A DNA stretch of 64,000 nucleotides. Origin: Paenibacillus graminis. GTDB taxonomy: Bacteria; Bacillota; Bacilli; Paenibacillales; Paenibacillaceae. The notes under the pieces were generated by a model, which did no database searches, was not told the origin of the DNA, and worked only from the letters and a program-made list of their open reading frames with translations. Each line of letters opens with the position of its first letter. The first letter of the stretch is position 1. A program made the position numbers and the translations under genes. The stretch covers positions 3,038,001 through 3,102,000 of the forward strand of contig NZ_CP009287.1 in the NCBI RefSeq assembly GCF_000758705.1, given 5' to 3'. Below are positions 34,306 to 43,642 of the stretch, piece by piece.

Positions 34306-34336
34306 ACCGTTTATGAAGGTTAACATACAGTTGATG
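34306..34336 (+). promoter_or_regulatory. LytTR-type direct repeat upstream of ABC operon
   Basis: ACCGTTTATG (34306-34315) and ACAGTTGATG (34327-34336) are direct repeats spaced 21 bp start to start, two helical turns, matching the layout of AgrA/ComE sites. Eight of ten bases agree, and flanking T and A extend the match. The pair lies 87 bp before the transporter start, with TATGCT at 34369 as a possible -10. Confidence 0.6.
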
Positions 34337-34422
34337 ATATGACCCTCTTGAATCGAAGGCAGTAGCCTTATGCTGTAAACATAGCAGGAAGATAGACTAC
34401 GCCGCATAAGGAGCGAGAAGTA

Positions 34423-35337
34423 ATGGAAACAATGATCCGAATCAATCAATTATCAAAGTCTTATAAGCAGGAAGAAATCGTATCAAAGGTAACCATGCGA
34501 ATTGAAAAGGGTGAAATTTACGGATTTTTAGGTCCGAACGGTGCCGGCAAAACAACAATTATGAAAATGATCCTTAATTTGGTGAAGCCAACCTCAGGTG
34601 AGATCTTTGTGCTGAATCAGCCTGTATCCGAAACGTCTTTTCAATACCTGAAGCATATCGGAAGCATCATTGAATATCCCGTTTTTTATGACCGTCTAAC
34701 CGCTGCTGAGAATTTAAAATACCATTGTGCCTACGCCCGTTTCCATGGTAAGGACCGGATTCCTGAAGTATTGCAGACAGTTGGCTTGACAGGAGTAGAA
34801 GATAAAAAAGTGCATGAGTTTTCACTTGGGATGAAGCAGCGCCTGGGAATTGCCAGAGCCATTCTTACCGGGCCGGCCATTTTGATTTTAGATGAACCGA
34901 TTAATGGTCTAGACCCTGTGGGAATTAAGGATATCCGGATGCTTTTATTGAAGCTGAAGAAGGAGTACGGGATGACAATTCTAGTCTCCAGTCATATTGT
35001 TTCTGAGATGGAGACCATTGCGGATACGATTGGAATTATTAATCAGGGACAATTAATCAGAGAAGTGAAGATGACTGAAGTCAGAAAGGAAAATATTCAA
35101 TACCTGGAAATAAAAGTGGCAAACAGCAAGCAGGCTGCACTTGTGCTGAAAGAAAAATTAAACCTGCATAACTTTGAAGCGGTTGATACAGAAACGATCC
35201 GGGTCTACCAGCATGAGGTGTCGCAGTCGGTCATTAATAAAGAGCTGGTCCTAAATGATATCCTTGTAAACAGCATTGAAACACAACAAAGTAATTTGGA
35301 AGAGTATTTCCTGAATCTCATTCATGGGGGCAGATAA
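34423..35337 (+). CDS. ABC transporter ATP-binding protein, lantibiotic-protection type
   Basis: A 304-residue ATPase. Walker A is GPNGAGKTT, the signature is FSLGMKQRLGIARA, Walker B is AILILDEPINGLDP, and the H-loop His is in SSHIVSEM. The C-terminal 80 residues are the extension found in bacteriocin-immunity and Bcr/LtrC-type transporters. AAGGAG lies 12 bp before the ATG. It pairs with the permease that follows and is probably switched on by the upstream two-component system. Confidence 0.9.
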   Translation: METMIRINQLSKSYKQEEIVSKVTMRIEKGEIYGFLGPNGAGKTTIMKMILNLVKPTSGEIFVLNQPVSETSFQYLKHIGSIIEYPVFYDRLTAAENLKYHCAYARFHGKDRIPEVLQTVGLTGVEDKKVHEFSLGMKQRLGIARAILTGPAILILDEPINGLDPVGIKDIRMLLLKLKKEYGMTILVSSHIVSEMETIADTIGIINQGQLIREVKMTEVRKENIQYLEIKVANSKQAALVLKEKLNLHNFEAVDTETIRVYQHEVSQSVINKELVLNDILVNSIETQQSNLEEYFLNLIHGGR

Positions 35338-35338
35338 C

Positions 35339-36043
35339 ATGCTTAGTCTGATGAAAATAGAATGGCAGAGAAATGATCTGGCGGGATACATTATAAAGGC
35401 TGTGATTTGTATGGTTATTATTTTTGGAATGGTAGCAGGAATGGCTTTGATGTCAAATGCACAGGGTGAACCTATGTTTGCGGATTTTACAGCTTTTATG
35501 TCACTGGCCAATATCTTTATCCGGATTACCTTTGTCGTTTTTTCGGGCATTATTATTTCCAGGTTAGTGATTGATGAATATAAGAATAAAACCATTCAGT
35601 TGTTATTTTCATACCCCTTGCCGCGCAAAAAATTGATTCAGGCAAAATTACTGCTTGTTCTTGGCTTCTGCTTTTCAAGTGTAGTGATTTCCACTGTATT
35701 CATTGAGATTGTGACCGTCATGTTAAATCAGACCGTTCATTTCTTCGAAACACCGGCGTCGTGGGGGGAATTGCTGGCAGCTGTTCCGGCTGTCTTGATC
35801 GCTTCAGCGATGACCGCAGGCTTAAGCCTTATCCCATTATTTTTCGGTATGCGTAAAAAATCTACTGCCTCAACCATTACTAGTTCAGTAATCATAGGAA
35901 CTCTGCTAAATGCTACGGTTTCAGATGGAAGCAGTTCTGTATCCATCTTTCAATTGATCGGAGTGCCAATCGTGTTCTGTGTGTTAGGTTTAGCCGTAGC
36001 TTATCTATCGTACCGGAATATCGACCGAAAGGATGTGGCATAA
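35339..36043 (+). CDS. ABC transporter permease (ABC2-type)
   Basis: A 234-residue permease with six hydrophobic segments. It opens with MLSLMKIEWQRNDLAGY, the usual amphipathic lead of such permeases, and carries YKNKTIQLLFSYPLPRKKL between segments 2 and 3. ATG 35339 with GGGGG 8 bp upstream is preferred to ATG 35324, which overlaps the ATPase gene. It forms the membrane half of the exporter with the preceding ATPase. Confidence 0.88.
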   Translation: MLSLMKIEWQRNDLAGYIIKAVICMVIIFGMVAGMALMSNAQGEPMFADFTAFMSLANIFIRITFVVFSGIIISRLVIDEYKNKTIQLLFSYPLPRKKLIQAKLLLVLGFCFSSVVISTVFIEIVTVMLNQTVHFFETPASWGELLAAVPAVLIASAMTAGLSLIPLFFGMRKKSTASTITSSVIIGTLLNATVSDGSSSVSIFQLIGVPIVFCVLGLAVAYLSYRNIDRKDVA

Positions 36044-36919
36044 ATGATGAAAACAAATAAATGGATCTGGATATTGGCAGCCGTTGTCTTGGCCGGAATC
36101 CTTGTGATTGCTTCGCAAGTTGGATCACGAAAGCTGGAGATAACGGAACATTTTCCGTCTGAAGCCATTCGGCGCATAGACATTATCAATGATTCATGGG
36201 ATCTTGAAGTGGAAGAATCAGCAGACAATCAAATTCATGTAGACATCACAGGCAGGCAGAAGGATAAGAAGAAGACTCCTGTTGCAGTGACACGTAAAGC
36301 TAACCGGCTCATTATTCAACAAGATAAACAAATTGGCGGTGCTTTTTCGGCGTTTACTTTTCAGAAAGAGGGAACCATCAGGGTGTCCATCCCCAAAAAT
36401 ACAGTAGAAGAAGTTTCAGTGGTCAACAATGAGGGGGATTTGAATTTCCGGGCGTTAGCAGCCCATGAATTAATCGTTCAGAACCAAGCAGGCAATGTGA
36501 AATTTAATCAAACTGAAGCGGATTCGGCGAACTTTAATCTAATGGAAGGAGACCTGACAGTAAATAACAGATCATTCGGCAAAATGGACGTAGCCGCCAA
36601 AGGGAATGACCTTTATTTTAAAAACGTAACCAGTTTAATAATGAATGTTTTTTCTAATAGTGGTGAAATCGTCCTAAATGGGATGGGGGAAAAAGGTGAA
36701 AAGAGAATTGAAACCAAAACTGGAGATATTCAGGTGGTGTATCAAACAGCACCATCCAGCTTAAAAGTGGCCGTGGAAAATACAAAAGGGGATTCGACCG
36801 TTCATCTAGCGGATTTTTTAACCACGAAGGATACAGACGGGGACGTAAATGGAACTATCGGTGCCGGGGAGAATTCTCTATATGTCAAAAGCTATTCAGG
36901 AAGTATCGGCGTAAAATAA
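36044..36919 (+). CDS. DUF4097-type beta-helical membrane-anchored protein
   Basis: A 291-residue protein. An N-terminal membrane anchor (WIWILAAVVLAGILVIAS) leads into repeats typical of DUF4097 (RIDIINDSWDLEVEESAD, IRVSIPKNT, EVSVVNNEGDLNFRALAA, IVLNGMGEKG, ETKTGDIQVVYQT), which build a beta-helix. It begins directly after the permease stop, so it is the last gene of the operon. DUF4097 proteins are often found with peptide-responsive transporters; their role is not established. Confidence 0.8.
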   Translation: MMKTNKWIWILAAVVLAGILVIASQVGSRKLEITEHFPSEAIRRIDIINDSWDLEVEESADNQIHVDITGRQKDKKKTPVAVTRKANRLIIQQDKQIGGAFSAFTFQKEGTIRVSIPKNTVEEVSVVNNEGDLNFRALAAHELIVQNQAGNVKFNQTEADSANFNLMEGDLTVNNRSFGKMDVAAKGNDLYFKNVTSLIMNVFSNSGEIVLNGMGEKGEKRIETKTGDIQVVYQTAPSSLKVAVENTKGDSTVHLADFLTTKDTDGDVNGTIGAGENSLYVKSYSGSIGVK

Positions 36920-37046
36920 AGACATAAATTTGGAACTTTTCACGCTGCGATGTATGATGTACTTGTTAATAACTATGTGCTGTATGGTTGAGAATCCATG
37001 TCCCTGTGGATACCAATGGCACTATATATGGAAAGGGGAAATACAC

Positions 37047-37481
37047 ATGAGCTTTGAGAACCCAAGCCGGGAGCAGATTGGTGAAATTCTTGCTGCTGCG
37101 GGCAATATAGCTGTAGTCGGACTCTCCGACAAAACGGACCGTACCTCTTATATGGTGGCAGGTGCCATGCAGAGCCGGGGTTATCGCATTATTCCGGTCA
37201 ATCCCTCAGTGGACGGTGAGATTCTTGGCGAGAAATGTTATCATACGCTGGCTGAGATCCCTGAACCTGTGGACATTGTGAATGTCTTCCGCCGCAGTGA
37301 ATACTGTGCGGACGTCGCCCGGGAAGCCGCTGACATCGGCGCGCGTGTGCTCTGGCTCCAGCAGGGCATCGTCAGCCAGGAGGCTGCCGACATCGCCGCT
37401 GGGCACGGGATGACCGCGATTATGGACCGCTGCATCAAGGTCGAGGAAGCAATCACCATGAAGGGCCGCAGCCGGGCTTAA
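37047..37481 (+). CDS. CoA-binding domain protein (YneT/YccU type)
   Basis: A 144-residue Rossmann-fold protein: NIAVVGLSDKTDRTSYMVAG, GYRIIPVNPSV, DIVNVFRRSEY and VLWLQQGIVS, all typical of the small CoA-binding family to which B. subtilis YneT and E. coli YccU belong. ATG 37047 with AAAGGGG upstream gives the normal length; the frame extends 39 codons further without a binding site. Function unknown. Confidence 0.88.
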   Translation: MSFENPSREQIGEILAAAGNIAVVGLSDKTDRTSYMVAGAMQSRGYRIIPVNPSVDGEILGEKCYHTLAEIPEPVDIVNVFRRSEYCADVAREAADIGARVLWLQQGIVSQEAADIAAGHGMTAIMDRCIKVEEAITMKGRSRA

Positions 37482-37811
37482 GGAAACAGGTAGGAAAGCG
37501 GGGGACTCAAAGGGCGTATGGCTATGCAAGCACATACAAGAACGGATTCTGAGTTGCCTGAGCTGTCTCCACATCTGTACGATGTGGAGATTTCTGTTTG
37601 ACCGCGGCTATCTGACCGCAGATTCATGCTTCAGGAAACGGCATCTCCTCTTTGATGCGCGCTCAGGGTAGTACAAGTTTGAAATTGAGAATTCTCAAGT
37701 GGAAACGCCATAATTGATCGGGGAGGATTTTTACGCAACCATTTGGTAAGAAACTTCGCGTCATCTAATATTCTATTTCCGTTAATCAGAGGCCGGTGAT
37801 CTGCTCAGTCG
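37482..37811. other. 330-bp intergenic stretch with a terminator
   Basis: It contains the hairpin TCTCCACATC / GATGTGGAGA at 37566-37590 with a weak T-rich tail, which ends the CoA-binding gene. Nothing else is seen. Confidence 0.6.
37566..37596 (+). terminator. terminator of the CoA-binding protein gene
   Basis: Ten-base perfect arms TCTCCACATC / GATGTGGAGA with a 5-nt loop, followed by TTTCTGTTT. Confidence 0.65.
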
Positions 37812-38180
37812 CTAATTTATGATATTATGCTGCAAGAAATTTAGGAAATCCCTTTGCATAGAGCCAAGAGGAAGAATTTTTTTGATTATTCTGAACTTCC
37901 AATGCTGTCCTCTGACGTTAAAAGACCATATTGCAGAAGACAGGTATCCAGAATGATATTTTTGTTCTTGTAATTCAGCTACTTCAAATTCAACTTTTTG
38001 TACTACCTTAGAGGAAAATAGATTGAGGAAAAGGAGAATAATCCGATCATTATTTAGGAGTATTATAGCTCGGCTTGTACAAGCCGAAAGGCTTTGGGGA
38101 GTGGAATAGCAGCTAAGCATGTCAGATTCTTTGTGAGATTCGGTTAGCTTATCAATAGTTTTTTTGTTAATGAATATCAT
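37812..38180 (-). CDS. hypothetical protein, possible PH-like (YokE-type) domain
   Basis: A 122-residue AT-rich gene product. The alternation (SRAIILLNNDRIILLFLNL, then VVQKVEFEVAELQEQKYHSG, then WKFRIIKKI) suggests a small beta barrel like bacterial PH/YokE domains; this is inference. AAAGGGA lies 8 bp before ATG 38180, which is preferred over ATG 38210. It stands alone. Confidence 0.5.
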   Translation of the reverse strand: MIFINKKTIDKLTESHKESDMLSCYSTPQSLSACTSRAIILLNNDRIILLFLNLFSSKVVQKVEFEVAELQEQKYHSGYLSSAIWSFNVRGQHWKFRIIKKILPLGSMQRDFLNFLQHNIIN

Positions 38181-38439
38181 AGTCAAATCCCTTTCTATTT
38201 GGATGTTCAAATGAAACGACCATAAACTAGTGGTGCAATGGTCATTAATATTGTTGAAAAAATATTCAAGATTTTAATGGTTTATGATATGGAAATATAT
38301 TATATGCTACCACATGTACATTCTTCGAGAAAGGTTAGCTACCCTAATAATTGGATATAGACTTGATCTCAGTTGCTTGTAAGCATGTGGTTTTACGCGA
38401 GGCTTAAGTTTCAGAAATGTTGTTGGACAACACAGACGA

Positions 38440-38486
38440 AGAACGTCCTTTACTCTAATTCACTTTAGAGTTGGGAGTTCTTTTTT
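38440..38486 (+). terminator. strong orphan terminator
   Basis: AGAAC..CC..ACTCTAA pairs with TTAGAGT..GG.GTTCT, with a small loop and T6 tail. No plus-strand gene precedes it, so a short untranslated RNA or leader is possible. Confidence 0.7.
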
Positions 38487-38506
38487 GAGTTTGGGTACGG
38501 AACGGA

Positions 38507-38587
38507 ATGGAATTTAAGCAAGCACACCGCATGTTCATGGATCTGCATACGAATGCGAGGGCTGGAGAACGCGCCTATCGGCACTAA
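38507..38587 (+). pseudogene. N-terminal stub of a DUF559-like endonuclease-family gene
   Basis: Twenty-six codons (MEFKQAHRMFMDLHTNARAG, then ERAYRH and stop) look like the opening of Paenibacillus proteins with an endonuclease-type domain (H..R..GER pattern). The rest is missing. This assignment is from memory of the family's N-terminus and is tentative. Confidence 0.35.
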
Positions 38588-38776
38588 ATTCAGTAATATT
38601 ACTTAGAATCATATAGCTTTGCATGATAAAACTAATTAAGCGGCTTTCATCCAACAAGCATCAGCCTTCCGCATCAAATTCTCCTTACTCACAAGGTAAC
38701 TTTTTCGGTCAGAATCTTTTGACAAAACCAGCTGCAGCGCTTACCATTCAATATAGAAAGAAAGGAGAGGGTCACC

Positions 38777-40663
38777 TTGAATTGGCTCGGATCTTTGCAG
38801 CAGTTGGGCAGAGCCATTATGCTTCCTACCATGGTGCTGCCGGCGGCGGCTATTTTGCTGAGTCTGGGCAGTTTGCCTTGGTCTGCATGGGGACTTTCTT
38901 CGGTATCCGAAGTGACTACTTACGCGGGGCAGGGGATTTTTTATTTCATGCCTTATTTATTTGCGGTCGGTGTGGCGTGGGGGTTGTCCAATCAGGCCGG
39001 ACCGGCGGGAATGGCGGCGCTCGCGGGGATGTTTACTTATGACCGGATTGTGTCCAACATGGGAGACGGGGCGGTACAGCCTGCAACACTAATCGGGATT
39101 ATCCTCGGAATTGTCGCCGGTGTGGCGCATAACCGGTTCAAAAATATCAAACTGCCGGAGGCGATCCAGTTTTTTGGAGGGTCGCGTTTTGTTTTGCTGT
39201 TCATGGGTCTGTTCTCTGCCTTGTTCGCCTGGGTGATGCTTGGACTGTCGCCTGTGCTGCAGCATGGACTCGACATCCTGTTCCGTGATATACAGGCAAC
39301 CGGCGGATACGGCGTGTTTGTGTACGGGGTACTGTACAGAGTGCTGACGGCGTTTGGCCTGCACCATATTCTCAATAATGTGTTCTGGTTTCAGCTGGGA
39401 ACCTTTACTACACCTGACGGGAGCACAGTCGTGCAGGGGGATTTGCCGCGTTTTTTTGCCGGTGACCCTACAGCGGGCATCTTTATGGCGGGCCTGTTTC
39501 CGATCATGATGTTCGCGCTGCCGGCGATTGCGTTCGCCATTATTCAGGAAGCGCGCGAGGATTTGAAGCCAAAAATCAAGAAGACGTTTGTGCGCGCCGC
39601 CTTGGTCTGCTTCCTGACGGGTGTCTCTGAGCAGATTGAGTTTGCCTTTTTGTTCGCATCGCCTTATTTGTTCGGGCTGCATGTGGTCATGTCCGGTCTG
39701 GCGATGGTGCTGACCTATGCGCTGGGCATCCATCACGGCTTCTCCTACTCGGCGGGGGCCATTGATTTTTTCCTTAACATGCATTTGTCACAGCGGGCTT
39801 GGCTGCTGATTCCGATCGGCATCGGCTATGGCATTGTCTATTATAATGTGTTCCGCTGGGCGATCCGCCGGTTCCAGATTCCGACCCCGGGACGCGAGGA
39901 AGGCTCGGAGCTGGGCGACTGGGCAGGCAACATTCCTTATCAGGCTCCGCTGATCCTGGAAGCGCTGGGCGGGAAGGAAAACATCGTGCAGGTACAGGCC
40001 TGCATTACACGGCTGAGATTAACAGTGCACAATGACCGGTATATCGACACCGGGGCACTGAAGGGACTTGGCTCTGCGGGCATCATTAAGCTGGGCGGAG
40101 GGAATGTCCAGGTCGTGTTCGGGACCTATTCCGAGCTGATCCGGGAGGAGATCAATAAGCTGCTGCTCCGCGATCTGCCTCAGGTGCTGTTCAGTTCGCC
40201 GATTCAGGGCCGGATGATGCCGATTGAAGAAGTGCCGGACCATATTTTTGCCGCGAAGCTGGTGGGCGACGGGGTAGCATTTTTCCCGGAGAAGGGGGAA
40301 CTCGTTTCGCCGGTCTTCGGCAAGGTCATGCACGTATATCCTACAATGCATGCAGTGGGCATTTCTACGCCCGAGGGGCTGGAGGTGCTTATGCATATCG
40401 GCATTGACACTTCACAGCTTAAAGGGCCGTTTGAGGCGCTTGTGCAGGAAGGGGACAGTGTGGAGCCGGGGCAGCTCCTGGTCAGATTTGATCTGACCTA
40501 TTTGCGTGACCATGCACCTTCACTGGCGACACCGATGGTGATTACGAACCCGGACCGTGTAAAATCCTGGAGCTATGCTCCATTCAAAAATGTTAAAAAG
40601 GGGCAGTCATCCGTGATGTCCGTGGTCTTACATGAAAGCAATGTTGGAGGGGTTGAAGCATGA
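38777..40663 (+). CDS. PTS transporter IICBA, N-acetylglucosamine/glucose type
   Basis: A 628-residue three-domain permease. IIC spans 1-370 (MLPTMVLPAAAILL, GLHHILNNVFWFQLG, FLTGVSEQIEFAFLF, GIHHGFSYSAGAIDFFLN), IIB holds the phospho-Cys in VQACITRLRLTV (C409), and IIA the phospho-His in LEVLMHIGIDT (H540). The IKLPEAIQFFGG and GDLPRFFAGDPTAG stretches are closer to NagE/NagP than to PtsG, so N-acetylglucosamine is the likelier substrate. It starts at TTG behind GGAGAGG and is coupled by ATGA to ptsI. Confidence 0.9.
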   Translation: MNWLGSLQQLGRAIMLPTMVLPAAAILLSLGSLPWSAWGLSSVSEVTTYAGQGIFYFMPYLFAVGVAWGLSNQAGPAGMAALAGMFTYDRIVSNMGDGAVQPATLIGIILGIVAGVAHNRFKNIKLPEAIQFFGGSRFVLLFMGLFSALFAWVMLGLSPVLQHGLDILFRDIQATGGYGVFVYGVLYRVLTAFGLHHILNNVFWFQLGTFTTPDGSTVVQGDLPRFFAGDPTAGIFMAGLFPIMMFALPAIAFAIIQEAREDLKPKIKKTFVRAALVCFLTGVSEQIEFAFLFASPYLFGLHVVMSGLAMVLTYALGIHHGFSYSAGAIDFFLNMHLSQRAWLLIPIGIGYGIVYYNVFRWAIRRFQIPTPGREEGSELGDWAGNIPYQAPLILEALGGKENIVQVQACITRLRLTVHNDRYIDTGALKGLGSAGIIKLGGGNVQVVFGTYSELIREEINKLLLRDLPQVLFSSPIQGRMMPIEEVPDHIFAAKLVGDGVAFFPEKGELVSPVFGKVMHVYPTMHAVGISTPEGLEVLMHIGIDTSQLKGPFEALVQEGDSVEPGQLLVRFDLTYLRDHAPSLATPMVITNPDRVKSWSYAPFKNVKKGQSSVMSVVLHESNVGGVEA

Positions 40664-42426
40664 TACAAGGCATAGGCGCCGCAGCAGGTGTAGCCATCGG
40701 GAAGGCCTTTGTCTTGCCGAACTGGGAATGGAGCCTGCCGGATACACAGGTAAATCCGGTGGATCTGGCCAAGGAGTTCGAACGTTTATACGAAGGGATA
40801 CGCACCTCTAAGGATGAGATTGAATTTATCAAAAGAGAATTCCGTGAGGTGGTCGGGCCGGAGGAATCGAGTATCTTTGACGCCCACTTGGCGATTCTGG
40901 ATGATCCGGTGTTCATGAGTGAAATCCGCGGTATTATCGAGCGCCAGTACAAAGCGGCTGAGGTGGCGGTCAAAGAGGCCATCGATCATTTTGTCGCCAT
41001 GTTCGATCTGCTGGACGATGAATATATGAAGGAGCGGGCGGTGGATATCAAGGATGTCGGCAACCGTCTGCTGAAGCATCTTCTGGGTGCGCCGGAGGTT
41101 ACACTGCCCTCCGATACGCAGCCGTATATTCTTGTGGCCAAAGAGCTGTCGCCTTCGCAGTTGGCCCATTTGAATCCAACCTATGTGCTCGGCATCGTAA
41201 CCATGATGGGCGGCAAGACCTCCCATTCCTCGATTATGGCCCGTGCGCTGGGGATACCGCTGGTAGCGGGTCTGGAGAACAAGATTCTGACACCTATTCA
41301 GACAGGGGACCTGCTGGTGATGGATGGAGAAACCGGGGTGGTTCAGCTCTACCCGGATGAACTGATGCTGAAAGAATATGCCTCCAGACGGGCGAAGCAG
41401 CAGCGCAAAAAAGAACAGCTGGAGCTCCTCGCCACTGTGGATGCTGTAACCAAAGACGGCGTGAAGCTGCGGCTGGCCGGCAATATCAGTTCCGTGAAGG
41501 AGCTGGACATGGCGCTGAAGTACGGGGCTCAAGGTGTCGGGCTGTTCCGGACCGAATTCTTATATATGGACCGCAGCTCATTCCCGACGGAAGAGGAGCA
41601 ATTCGAGGTTTATAAGCTTGTAGCCGAAAAAGTAGGGAACGAAACCGTCGTCATCCGCACGCTGGATATTGGGGGAGACAAGCATTTGGATTATTTCCAG
41701 CTTCCTGAAGAGCAGAATCCGTTCCTCGGCTACCGGGCGATCCGCATCAGTCTGGACCGTAAAGACATGTTCAAAACCCAGATGACCGCAATCCTGCGGG
41801 CCAGCCACTACGGGAATATAAAAATGATGTTCCCGATGATCTCTTCCGTAGAGGAAGTGCAGGCTGCCAAAGCAGTGCTGAACGAAGTCAAGGAAGAACT
41901 CGACCAGCAGGGAATTCCGTACAACCGGAATATTCCTGTAGGGATTATGATCGAGGTTCCGGCAGCGGTAATGATTGCGGATCTGCTCGCGGAGGAGGTC
42001 GACTTTTTCAGCATCGGTACTAACGATCTGGTCCAGTATGTGCTGGCAGTTGACCGTATGAATGAACAAATTGCCCATATGTATCATCCCTACCATCCGG
42101 GAGTGCTGCGGATGATCCGGATGACTGTCGAAGCGGCGCGGCGTGTCGGCATCGATATCAGTGTATGCGGGGAGATGGCGGCGGATGAACGGTCCCTGCC
42201 GCTCTGGCTGGAGATGGGCATCAACGACCTCAGCATGTCGCCGCAGGCGCTGCTGAAGGTGAAGCACCGCGCACTGAACACGCTGGCTTCCGAAGCCAGA
42301 GAAACGGCCAAGTCCTGTTTCCGGCACCGGACCAGCACACAGACGGAAGAGCTGCTGACCGCCTTTGCCGGGCGGAGCGGGATTCCGCTTGCAGCAGGAG
42401 CAGAGGTGAAGGGCAAAAGTTCGTAA
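40660..42426 (+). CDS. ptsI: PTS enzyme I (phosphoenolpyruvate-protein phosphotransferase)
   Basis: A 588-residue enzyme that takes phosphate from PEP and passes it to HPr. The phospho-His lies in MMGGKTSHSSIMAR (H189), GVGLFRTEFLYM and GGDKHLDYF line the PEP site, and SVCGEMAAD carries the catalytic Cys. It is coupled to the IICBA gene; no HPr gene follows. A genome often has another ptsHI, so this may be a dedicated copy. The last 40 residues extend slightly beyond the usual end. Confidence 0.93.
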   Translation: MIQGIGAAAGVAIGKAFVLPNWEWSLPDTQVNPVDLAKEFERLYEGIRTSKDEIEFIKREFREVVGPEESSIFDAHLAILDDPVFMSEIRGIIERQYKAAEVAVKEAIDHFVAMFDLLDDEYMKERAVDIKDVGNRLLKHLLGAPEVTLPSDTQPYILVAKELSPSQLAHLNPTYVLGIVTMMGGKTSHSSIMARALGIPLVAGLENKILTPIQTGDLLVMDGETGVVQLYPDELMLKEYASRRAKQQRKKEQLELLATVDAVTKDGVKLRLAGNISSVKELDMALKYGAQGVGLFRTEFLYMDRSSFPTEEEQFEVYKLVAEKVGNETVVIRTLDIGGDKHLDYFQLPEEQNPFLGYRAIRISLDRKDMFKTQMTAILRASHYGNIKMMFPMISSVEEVQAAKAVLNEVKEELDQQGIPYNRNIPVGIMIEVPAAVMIADLLAEEVDFFSIGTNDLVQYVLAVDRMNEQIAHMYHPYHPGVLRMIRMTVEAARRVGIDISVCGEMAADERSLPLWLEMGINDLSMSPQALLKVKHRALNTLASEARETAKSCFRHRTSTQTEELLTAFAGRSGIPLAAGAEVKGKSS

Positions 42427-42522
42427 GCTGGCCCGGGCAGCACAAACCAATAGCATTCTCACTTGACTACCTGTCCGCATCCCTGGCGGATGGATCGTGA
42501 AGCGAGCGGAATTCAAAGCCAA

Positions 42523-42547
42523 GGCCCCACGGAGTGGGGCTATTTTT
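42523..42547 (+). terminator. terminator of the PTS operon
   Basis: GCCCCAC / GTGGGGC arms with a tiny loop followed by TATTTTT, about 95 bp past ptsI. Confidence 0.7.
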
Positions 42548-42643
42548 GCTGCTTCCCCCAAAAAAATAAAACCGTTCCCAGGCCAATGGAGTCAGTATAC
42601 ATAGAAGTACAATTAAGAACGAGGAGGGGGAGAATTCAGCGTA

Positions 42644-43559
42644 TGGAGAAGCTTTTGGAAGGTACAGGCTGTGGATGGAGAGGAGCAGTTGTTTATCCGG
42701 CAGGTAGGAGGACTTGCTGTCCTGGCTGTCATACTGCTGTTTGCGTTTCCCCGGTTCGCCGAAACTGTGGAACTGCGTATTAAGGATACCCAGGCTACGC
42801 TTGGCGCAGCGCATGATTGGGGGGAGTTTGAGGTTTTTCGTACAGCGGTCGATAGTAACCTTACGGTTTCCTCGGCACTGGATGCAGGTTTAATCCAGCG
42901 GGTTAACGGCACTTCGGTCGAACAAAACGGATTTGTGCTGACTGTTGATGGTATCGCAGCTGACCAGAAAGGGATAATTGTCTTATACACTTTACAAAAC
43001 AATACGATGGACAATTCGCAAAAATTTAGAGTATCTATGATTAATGAAAAGAATGAATGGGTAGGCCTGAATTTAACAGGGATTGTTCAGAATATCAAGC
43101 GGGGGATAACCCGGGGATACGAGCAGATTTTGTGGGATAACGAATATACGAAAATGCCTGAGCAATTGCTTGTGAACGCAAGGATCTCTAATGATCTTTA
43201 TGCCAATTCTGAGCAGGCAGCGGCCAACCTGTCCGTGCCGATTCCGCTCCATAAAGAGTCCTTAGCTAAAACCGGAGACACGCTACAGATTAATAAAAGC
43301 CTGACCATAGCAGGTCAGAGTTACGAGCATAAATATGATTTTGGATGAGCGTTTTACAGATGGCAAAGGGGGAGCGCACACAATTAATTATGATGACTTC
43401 AATCTGTATTCGCACATAGTGGATATAACTCAGGAAAACAGCCCTACCCAATATTATATCAATCTAGGCAGTGAAGCTTTGCCTCAGCCGCTTACCTTTA
43501 AGATCAACAGCTACCCAAATCCGATCAAAGAAAACGTTTCCCTCTTCATCCGCAAATAA
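42644..43559 (+). pseudogene. frameshifted DUF4179-type anti-sigma-like protein
   Basis: ATG 42644 behind GAGGAGGGGG begins MEKLLEG, then the family-like VQAVDGEEQLFIRQV and a membrane helix (LAVLAVILLFAFPRFAE) continue in another frame to a stop at 43348. A third frame picks up with DERFTDGKGGAHTINYDDF to 43559. The three parts read like one DUF4179/DUF5643 protein with two frameshifts. No partner sigma factor is adjacent. Alternatively the middle part (225 codons) could still be made from GTG 42671. Confidence 0.6.
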
Positions 43560-43569
43560 CGTTGGAGCA

Positions 43570-43612
43570 AAAAAAGCCCTGCCCTTCATACAGTAAAAAG
43601 GGCAGGGCTTTT
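43570..43612. terminator. bidirectional terminator
   Basis: AAAAAGCCCTGCCCTT / AAGGGCAGGGCTTTTT arms, flanked by A and T runs, between two converging genes. Confidence 0.88.
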
Positions 43613-43642
43613 TATATACTGTGATTCGTTTATTCTCCCGGA

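Larger units (their letters stand above)
38181..38776. other. 595-bp gap with terminator and gene relic
   Basis: It holds a strong terminator (38440-38486) with no gene before it on the plus strand, the 26-codon relic at 38507-38587, and the PTS ribosome binding site (AAAGGAGAGG at 38760-38770). No antiterminator (RAT) of the GlcT type is recognisable. Confidence 0.5.

Noticed and set aside
38640..38660. cre-like sequence before the PTS operon (ATGAAAGCCGCTTAAT on the minus strand)
   Set aside because: It has one extra base in the centre compared with the cre consensus; not strong enough to call.
38623..39042. 139-codon plus-strand frame overlapping the PTS gene start
   Set aside because: It overlaps the IICBA gene in another frame, has no binding site, and its last part is the shadow of the membrane domain.
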